Shown in pieces: positions 60,932 through 64,000 of a stretch of DNA of 64,000 bases (positions are counted from its first letter, which is position 1; every line of letters starts with the position of its first letter). Made by a program: the position numbers and the translations under genes. The notes beneath the pieces are model-generated. The model saw only the letters and a list, made by a program, of their open reading frames with translations. It was not told the DNA's origin and made no database searches. Where the stretch lies: positions 13,678,155 to 13,742,154 of the forward strand of contig NC_082596.1 in the NCBI RefSeq assembly GCF_030936135.1, in the 5' to 3' direction. The DNA comes from Gavia stellata (Eukaryota > Chordata > Aves > Gaviiformes > Gaviidae).

Positions 60932-63900
60932 CTGTGAAACAAAGCACACATTGTTAGGCACTGATCTATAAAACACAGATGTAGCAGAAAGCCACAGCTC
61001 AAGATATGTGCATTTACAAGGCCATTTTGGACAATGCTGAACTCTACCGAAGTTAGAGCCCCCCCCATCATCATCATCAACTGAAAGAGTCAAAAACACC
61101 CCACAAAGAATAAAAACAGTGGGTAATTTGCAATGAAGTGCATCACAGGAAGAAAATGGCTTTGAAACAAGTAAGATTAACAGACAGGGCATTTTAATCT
61201 CCACTAGACTCAATGTGTTTAGCTGGAAAAGAAAGAAGATACTGCTATAAATCTATAAATACTGCATCTTTTTATAGAAGCTGCAGTTTCCATTAATTAT
61301 TATTTTGAAGGCTGCAGATTTGAAATTGAGTGTGATTTATATTAAACTTAATTACTTCCCACTGTCACTTACCTTGTAAATATGTCTACTAAGTGATTGT
61401 GGTTACTAATGATGGGTGATTTCTAAATAAAGCTATAGGGCCTGCCTTGGTTGTAAAAGTAAAGGCAGAAAGAAAAGTTAATGCAAATCAACACTTTCAA
61501 AGGTCTGTCTCTTGACAAGAGGTGGGTTCAAAGAAACTGCAGCAGATCTATGGAGGCCTATCAAGTCTTTTCTGGAACAAGAGTTTCCTTAAAACACCAC
61601 TTCTCACTCAATATTGACAGAGGTAACTAGTAAAGGTCACAGAAGCCCTTAGATCCCTTTTAAACAGGGTCCCTTCTTGCGACCCTGCTGATATTCTCAT
61701 CAAGCCCTGATCTCTGAACTTCAGTCCCTACAGAATTAAAACAAAAGAAATCCATTTTTAAGAATGATTCATATGTTGAAGCAGTTTTGGAAGTTCCCAA
61801 ATGCAAGAATTCTGTAAAACATTTTTAAAAGAATCTGAGGTCAACATCAGTCAGAACAACCACAAAGAAAAACTACACCAGCAGTTTTAGGACCTACCCA
61901 TGCTCATCATGAGTGGGTGGAGGGAAGGAGGGGAATTTAGTTGTCAAAACAGTTTCATTCATTGAAAAAAAAAAAAATTAAAAAAGAAGTCACTCTCCTA
62001 TTTGACAAGATGCTTTTTCTAATCAATCTTTGATGCCAATTTGCTACTCTTCCTGATCAGATGGGCTCTGGATTTCTAATACTTCCAGTCCTGACAGAAA
62101 ACTCATCTTTTATAATCAAGGAGTCCTTGGGATGGGGTGAGGGAGGCACTGGAGGAGGATGGAAAGTGGAGATTTGCAGAGTGGGTAAGACCTGCGTTGA
62201 TTTTTGTAGAATTGTATTAAATGGCGAATCTGAACTAGAGATCTAATGAAAGATGTGCCAGCCTGAGGGAGGGGGGATGGACTAGATGATCTTTAAAGGT
62301 CCCTTCCAACCCAAACCATTCTGTGATTCTATGATCTCATGCCTAACCAAACGCAGATCTTCTCATTGTGAAGCCTGTGAATGATAAGCCGCATCCAGGA
62401 CTCAGCAGACATTAAGATCAAACGAGATAAAATCCCACTGCAGTTGCACCTGGACACATCCAACATCAGAGAGTCTTATAACCACCTCAGTGCTGTCCCT
62501 GAACACGTTCCTCTCGCTTGTGCATTGGCACGAGAGCCAGAAATAGTTGCTGTCAAAGCAGCCGCTAACTTCTCAGTTCTGTTTGCAGCTGATGAATACT
62601 TTGCAGGTCTCTAGAGCATATTTCTGCTACTCTGCCCGTCACAGATCATACCACTCCTGTATACAGAGAAACTCAAAATGATACACTGCCAGAGGAAGCA
62701 GCTCCAGCTGGGGATAAGAGCAGGGATGGCAGCTTCCAGCTCCACATACTCAAAACCCAGCATGAGGCAATTCTCCATACACAAAGCACTCCATATGCAA
62801 ATTCTACATGAAGCACCTTCGCAGATCAGGCTTCTCATGAAATGCAAGCTGTGAAACACTAAACGCGCACCGCAGAGAAGATGCTGAGCAGAGATGCTAT
62901 TTGTTATGTTGCAGACGCCCCAGCATAACTGCACAGCGCTCTGCGTTCACCACCGCTGCTGCCTCCGCACCTCCCAGTCCTGACAGAGACCAGGGATGCT
63001 CCCGCACACTCACTCTGATTTGGTGAAGCACTGGAGTATCTGGCTAACTTTCAAGGGTGCATTTAAGCTCTGGGTGCTTCCCTGGGAAACGGAGCATCTT
63101 TGCTCAGCTCTGTGAAACAGGGATGTGGCTGCCCCGCGGGCTTACGGCTCTGCCTCAGTCAGGATGACACAGCGCCATTTCCCTCTAACGTGGGATCACC
63201 AACATTGTCGTCGTCATTCCCCAAAGCAATAGCACCTCTGAGCCAACATCTCCTCTCCTGTTTCCTTTTTTCCTTCTCCTTTCTAATAGTAAACAAGCAG
63301 ATGAACAGTGGAAGAAACAATGTCTGGTTTTCTACAGATTTGTGCTGACTGACCTTTAAACTAGATTACAACAAATATTCTCTACTATTTCCACATATTC
63401 CTTCAAAATTCCTTTCTACTTCCCCTCACAATCATCCCCCCGCAGAGTATTTTGGCTGTGATCTGTGGTTTGCTGTGTCTCACTGCAGATGGGTGAAGGT
63501 GATCGGGTCACCTCACTCTGCCCTGCAGATCCCACCGCGCTTGTGACATTGATTTTCACAGACGATGGAAGGGAGGCACAAGGCAGGGCCCTGGGACAGG
63601 GTGGTGGAGATAAGGATGGAGCCACGGCTCCCGGGGTGTTCCTCCATGGCTTGCTCTCCCTCCTAGGCCACACAGCTGCACCTAACGGTCTGTTCCTTTT
63701 CCGATGTATGACCTTCTGCAAAATTCATGTGACAACATCAGCAAAGGGAAGAAAGTTCAAGAGGCAAAGGCAGAGCAAGGCTTATTTATATTTCACTGAA
63801 TATACCCCCCCAAAGGAAAAAAGAGCTAAGAACAAAAAGATACAAGGAATGGGATGGAAGAGAAAGAGTGGAAAATGAGAAACATCTAGGTTACAACTCT

Positions 63901-64000
63901 GAATCAATCAAAGGTTTCTTAAAAGTCAGGCTAAATGTTTTCATTTCCCCAGTCTCTGGAAGTTCAGCGAGCTCTCTGCTGCACTGAGTTGCTGCGCTGA
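60932..64000. other. Probable ZHX2 intron
   Basis: 3 kb upstream of the ZHX2 coding exon. It holds one CR1 tail (62261-62335). No exon is recognised. In mammals this intron is very long. Confidence 0.6.
62261..62335 (+). repeat. CR1 LINE 3'-end fragment
   Basis: GATGGACTAGATGATCTTTA, then GGTCCCTTCCAACCCAAACC and ATTCTGTGATTCTATGAT, the typical CR1 terminal repeat, forward sense and antisense to ZHX2. Confidence 0.88.

Noticed and set aside
1-64000. CRISPR arrays, operons, prokaryotic signals, tRNA or rRNA genes
   Set aside because: None seen. The window is vertebrate nuclear DNA, and no repeat-spacer arrays or tRNA-like cloverleaf regions were noticed by eye.

Overview
The window looks like a piece of a bird nuclear chromosome. 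It holds split genes with GT-AG introns, a CpG-island promoter, many CR1 LINE fragments ending in the avian (ATTCTRTG)n tail, and a solo retroviral LTR of a type familiar from bird genomes. The three genes TBC1D31, DERL1 and ZHX2 lie in the order found on human 8q24.13, as I recall it.

Layout. Positions 1-17669 (- strand) carry the 5' part of TBC1D31 (WDR67). Sixteen coding exons encode residues 1-802 in one continuous frame, and the last exons lie beyond the left edge. A CpG island at about 17.3-18.85 kb separates TBC1D31 from DERL1, which runs rightwards from 18479. DERL1 is complete: eight exons, 251 codons and a 3'UTR of about 2.5 kb. DERL1 introns 3 and 5 hold CR1 insertions; one is a CR1 nested in another, one is a 2 kb CR1 with a nearly open reverse transcriptase. 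From 35.7 to 58 kb there is no recognisable protein gene, only a solo LTR (43880-44430), CR1 tails and a possible 3'UTR exon of ZHX2. At 58264-60931 (- strand) the single coding exon of ZHX2 encodes two C2H2 fingers and four homeodomains. The rest, to 64 kb, is probably ZHX2 intron.

Gene relations. TBC1D31 and DERL1 are head to head, 809 bp between start codons, and share one promoter. That promoter contains a consensus RFX X-box, two ETS sites facing each other, a CCAAT box, and a ZNF143-type site just inside DERL1 intron 1. The X-box is notable because TBC1D31 is a centriolar-satellite and ciliogenesis protein. DERL1 (ER-associated degradation) and ZHX2 (nuclear repressor) are tail to tail. 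I see no operon-like or pathway link among the three.

I found no undescribed biological system. The observations most worth checking are the promoter motifs, a non-GT donor at the last visible TBC1D31 exon, absent catalytic fingers in its TBC domain, the spliced 3'UTR predicted for ZHX2, and the nested CR1. Exon borders were placed by hand from splice signals and reading phase, supported by remembered vertebrate protein sequences; no alignment was run.
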